In this document: in pieces, positions 61,683 to 64,000 of the stretch
How positions within the stretch are numbered: the first letter of the stretch is position 1
Layout of the letters: each line of letters opens with the position of its first letter
NCBI GenBank assembly: GCA_964344305.1
Contig: CAYFMT010000012.1
Location: 10,083 to 74,082, forward strand
Reading direction: 5' to 3'
Length of the DNA stretch: 64,000 nucleotides
DNA from: JABMOV01 sp964344305
GTDB lineage: Bacteria; Fidelibacterota; Marinisomatia; Marinisomatales; JABMOV01
Position numbers and translations under genes: made by a program
Notes under the pieces: model-generated
Told to the model about the DNA's origin: nothing
What the model saw: only the letters and a program-made list of their open reading frames with translations
Databases searched by the model: none

Positions 61683-62993
61683 TTAAGCTGAAGTTATATG
61701 TTGTCCAAAATCAATTCCAATAGTGTCCAATAGTTTAAATGGTAACTCTCCACCTGCAAAAATGAAGACATAATCATTTTTTATCGTTTCCGATTTATTG
61801 TCGATTTCATAAGTGATGTGTTCTTTGTCGATTTTGACTATGTTAGAATTAAACAGAACACGGATTGATTTTTTGGAGATTTCTGAATGTATTCTTGATT
61901 CATTTTTTGATTTCAAACGGAAGAAATGACTTTTTCGATAAGAAACAGTTACCGTATTCCCAGGTTGATAGGTCAGTCCAAGAGCGGCTTCAATTGCACT
62001 ATCTCCGCCTCCAACGATGAGAATATGCTTATTCTGATAAGACTCTGCATCTATCAGCTTATACATGACTTTCCCCATTTCTTCGCCGGGTACACCCAAT
62101 TTCCTTGGAGTCCCCCGTCTTCCCAATGCCAGTATTACCTTTGCCGTATCGAAATCCCCGGTGTTTGTGTGAACAATAAATCCATCTCTATCAGGTTGGA
62201 TGTCTGTTAACTTTTTGCCAGAAACAAAATTCAATTCATACGTACCCAGGACGTGATTCCAAATCTCAAGGAGCTCTTCCTTTTCATATTCTTGTCTGTC
62301 CAGTGTGCCATATAAAGGAAGGTGGACTGGTTGAACCATGACAACTTTACGTCTCGGGTATTGTAGTATGGTTCCACCTGGTTCATCCTGATCAATCATA
62401 ATATATCGCAACCCAAGTTCCTTAGCTTTTAATGCAGCTGCTAAACCTGAAGGACCAGCCCCGACAATAACCACGTCATAGTTGAATCCATGTTTGTGGT
62501 CCTGAGTATCCTTCACATGCTGGATGGCTGTTATTCCATGGGAGATGGCATTTTTAATAAGGGCAAGACCGGATAATTCTCCAATGATATAAATGCCTTT
62601 TCTGTTTGTCTCAAACTGGTCAGATAATCGAGGTATATCCTGCCGTTGACTGATGTCTCCTAATCCCACCTGGATAGCATTCAGTGGACATGCTTCTGCA
62701 CACTTGCCGTGACCCACGCAGTGACTCCCGTGAATGATGGTTGCTTTCCCACTGATGATCCCCAAAACATCTCCTTCTGGACATGAATCCACACAAATTC
62801 CACATCCAATACAGGCAGATTGATTAATGATGGGATGCTGCATCAGGGCTTTTTCCTGTCCTTTTGATCTGGTCTCAGATAATCTGTCCCGGGATATCCG
62901 ATCTTTTCTTTTCATTCTAAAAATATATGGGACCAAAAATATCAAAATGATTACAAACCCGATAATCCATGATATTTGTGTTTCGCTCATCAT
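61683..62993 (-). CDS. Membrane-anchored ferredoxin/FAD pyridine-nucleotide oxidoreductase
   Basis: Started at the ATG at 62993 (ATGA overlap with the upstream gene), the protein has about 436 residues; positions here use the frame from 63005. One TM helix (11-29) is followed by a two-cluster ferredoxin. Cluster 1 is CIGCGICVDSCP (C65, C68, C71, C75). Cluster 2 is C96, H99, C102, C106, with His in place of the second Cys. Then comes a thioredoxin-reductase-like fold with FAD motif VVIVGAGPSGLAAA (178-191) and NAD(P) motif ILIVGGGDSAIEAA (328-341), but no CXXC disulfide. It probably moves electrons between NAD(P)H, flavin, Fe-S and the cytochrome b partner. Direction is unknown. Confidence 0.85.
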   Translation of the reverse strand: MMSETQISWIIGFVIILIFLVPYIFRMKRKDRISRDRLSETRSKGQEKALMQHPIINQSACIGCGICVDSCPEGDVLGIISGKATIIHGSHCVGHGKCAEACPLNAIQVGLGDISQRQDIPRLSDQFETNRKGIYIIGELSGLALIKNAISHGITAIQHVKDTQDHKHGFNYDVVIVGAGPSGLAAALKAKELGLRYIMIDQDEPGGTILQYPRRKVVMVQPVHLPLYGTLDRQEYEKEELLEIWNHVLGTYELNFVSGKKLTDIQPDRDGFIVHTNTGDFDTAKVILALGRRGTPRKLGVPGEEMGKVMYKLIDAESYQNKHILIVGGGDSAIEAALGLTYQPGNTVTVSYRKSHFFRLKSKNESRIHSEISKKSIRVLFNSNIVKIDKEHITYEIDNKSETIKNDYVFIFAGGELPFKLLDTIGIDFGQHITSA

Positions 62994-63862
62994 GACCAAA
63001 TCCATGTATATCCAAATAAAATAGCCAAAGCAGTATGAATGACCATGATAACCAGCATCGTATAGGCGAAAGGACGATGGATCACATGCCAGTAATGAAA
63101 CAACCTGTGTGCAGCAGATAAAAATGCTATCTGTCTGGTTAACTGTATTTGCTGTTTTATTAAGGAATGGAGTGAATGGAATTCTCTTTGATCAATATCA
63201 AGACTTTTTGTCATTCTTTTTAATAGTCTCCTGGTATTGATTCGACCGATTGAATCATAATACAGAAAGGTAAAAATACCCAGGAGACCTCGATTTGTAA
63301 TTTTTTTCTCGGCACTGATCTTTTCGAGTGCCCTAATCTGGTCAGTTGATAAACTGTAATCTTCCTTTAGGCGAGTTGTGATGGATGTTTTTTTACTTTC
63401 TATTTCTTCACGACTTAATTCTGAGCCAGACATTCTACGTGGAATTTTCACATAGATATATCTTCCAATAAAACCACTGACTGCAACTGCAACCATAGAC
63501 CAGTATGCAATGGATACCAATCCACCAAACTTAAATGCTGTATGAAATGTGATGAGAATTGGACCACTTATTCCAAGGAAAATATGATAATTCAACCATG
63601 TGGATAACTTTCCAGCGTTTCTCAATCTCTTAAACCGTTTACGAACGGAGTAAGACAATAGTAATATCAACATAAGACTGCCCACAATCCCAAGTCCATG
63701 ACCAATCACTCCACTTGGTTTGAGCACATGGTGCCTGTCATGGTGTGGGCGTTCCACTAATGTTTGAATATAATAATCTGAAGCATGAGACAGTATCCAG
63801 CCGATACTCGCTCCCATCAAAAGGGTCAGAAGGATGATAATTACCTTGTTTAGTCTATTCAA
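62990..63862 (-). CDS. Membrane cytochrome-b-like protein, first gene of the operon
   Basis: The 290-residue protein starts with TTG at 63862; a stop lies two codons upstream and no ATG is available before residue 16. Hydrophobic helices lie at about 7-27, 52-71, 92-110, 116-137 and 262-285, with a cytoplasmic or periplasmic insert between. Histidines in or near helices (H55, H93, H107, H259, H262, H276) could bind two b hemes in bis-His fashion, as in ferric-reductase-like and formate-dehydrogenase-gamma-like proteins. It probably links the flavoprotein to the quinone pool or to the 20-heme cytochrome. Confidence 0.75.
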   Translation of the reverse strand: MNRLNKVIIILLTLLMGASIGWILSHASDYYIQTLVERPHHDRHHVLKPSGVIGHGLGIVGSLMLILLLSYSVRKRFKRLRNAGKLSTWLNYHIFLGISGPILITFHTAFKFGGLVSIAYWSMVAVAVSGFIGRYIYVKIPRRMSGSELSREEIESKKTSITTRLKEDYSLSTDQIRALEKISAEKKITNRGLLGIFTFLYYDSIGRINTRRLLKRMTKSLDIDQREFHSLHSLIKQQIQLTRQIAFLSAAHRLFHYWHVIHRPFAYTMLVIMVIHTALAILFGYTWIWS

Positions 63863-63927
63863 TGTTTATCGATGTTAATGGTTTTCAAACTAGATTATTA
63901 AGAAAGATAAAGATACTCATGATTATT

Positions 63928-63965
63928 AGTTGAGTCCATAAGTTTCAGTTGAGTCCATAAGTTTC
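63928..63965 (+). repeat. Tandem direct repeat of 19 bases
   Basis: AGTTGAGTCCATAAGTTTC occurs twice without a gap (63928-63946 and 63947-63965). A weaker third resemblance, CCATAGTTTTC, lies at 63985-63995. It lies upstream of the cytochrome operon and before a TACTTTTG element at 63968-63975 that resembles the TAnnTTTG promoter box of Bacteroidetes, which would point to a + strand gene beyond the window. Confidence 0.6.
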
Positions 63966-64000
63966 TGTACTTTTGAAAGAGGGGCCATAGTTTTCTCTTA

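Overview
The window is one contiguous piece of a Gram-negative bacterial chromosome with few gaps between genes. It most resembles the Fibrobacteres-Chlorobi-Bacteroidetes side of the tree, and Candidatus Marinimicrobia (SAR406) or a close relative is my best guess. This is inference from four things: secreted proteins with dockerin repeats and an NYPNPFNP-type C-terminal sorting domain, a fused ccoNO gene with a single-heme CcoP, the gene order rplM-rpsI-rpsB-tsf-pyrH-frr, and frequent TTG starts. No rRNA or tRNA gene is present to settle the lineage. I saw no insertion sequence, prophage or CRISPR array.

Layout. 1-3860: end of a secreted dockerin protein, an exported alpha/beta hydrolase, a radical SAM protein and a HAD phosphatase. 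3861-4193: a regulatory region with two DnaA-box-like sites and two palindromes ahead of nrdJ, a B12-dependent ribonucleotide reductase (4194-6635). 6712-10284: ribosomal protein and translation-factor operon. 10424-13310: pyrR-pyrB-pyrC with a recognisable PyrR attenuator. 13743-20096: miaA, then on the other strand a small membrane protein, an iodotyrosine-deiodinase-like flavoprotein, an RlmL-type methyltransferase, MscS, thioredoxin, an Rrf2 regulator and CtaA. 19644-28689: a complete cbb3 oxidase locus (ccoNO, Q, P, S, I, G, H, a TauE/UreH-like protein and a hemerythrin-like protein). 28794-41111: metK-ahcY, pckA-hpf, and ileS-dksA/traR-lspA-rluD-xerC, then an HtrA protease. 41249-52703: envelope and secreted proteins, including a dockerin/cohesin-like giant, an M1 peptidase with a C-terminal beta-barrel, TlpA, DsbD, patatin and cyclophilin. 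52700-54065: pyrE and pyrF. 54214-55276: an acetyltransferase and two small membrane proteins.

The most striking region is 55266-63862, a tightly overlapping six-gene operon. In transcription order it encodes a membrane cytochrome-b-like protein, a membrane-anchored ferredoxin/flavin oxidoreductase, three exported multiheme c-type cytochromes with 20, 28 and 8 canonical CXXCH motifs (56 in total, plus five spaced-out variants), and an outer-membrane beta-barrel candidate. The arrangement suggests an electron path from a cytoplasmic donor or quinone across the periplasm to or through the outer membrane. The neighbouring DsbD and TlpA genes could supply reductant for heme attachment. The physiological electron acceptor or donor cannot be read from the sequence.
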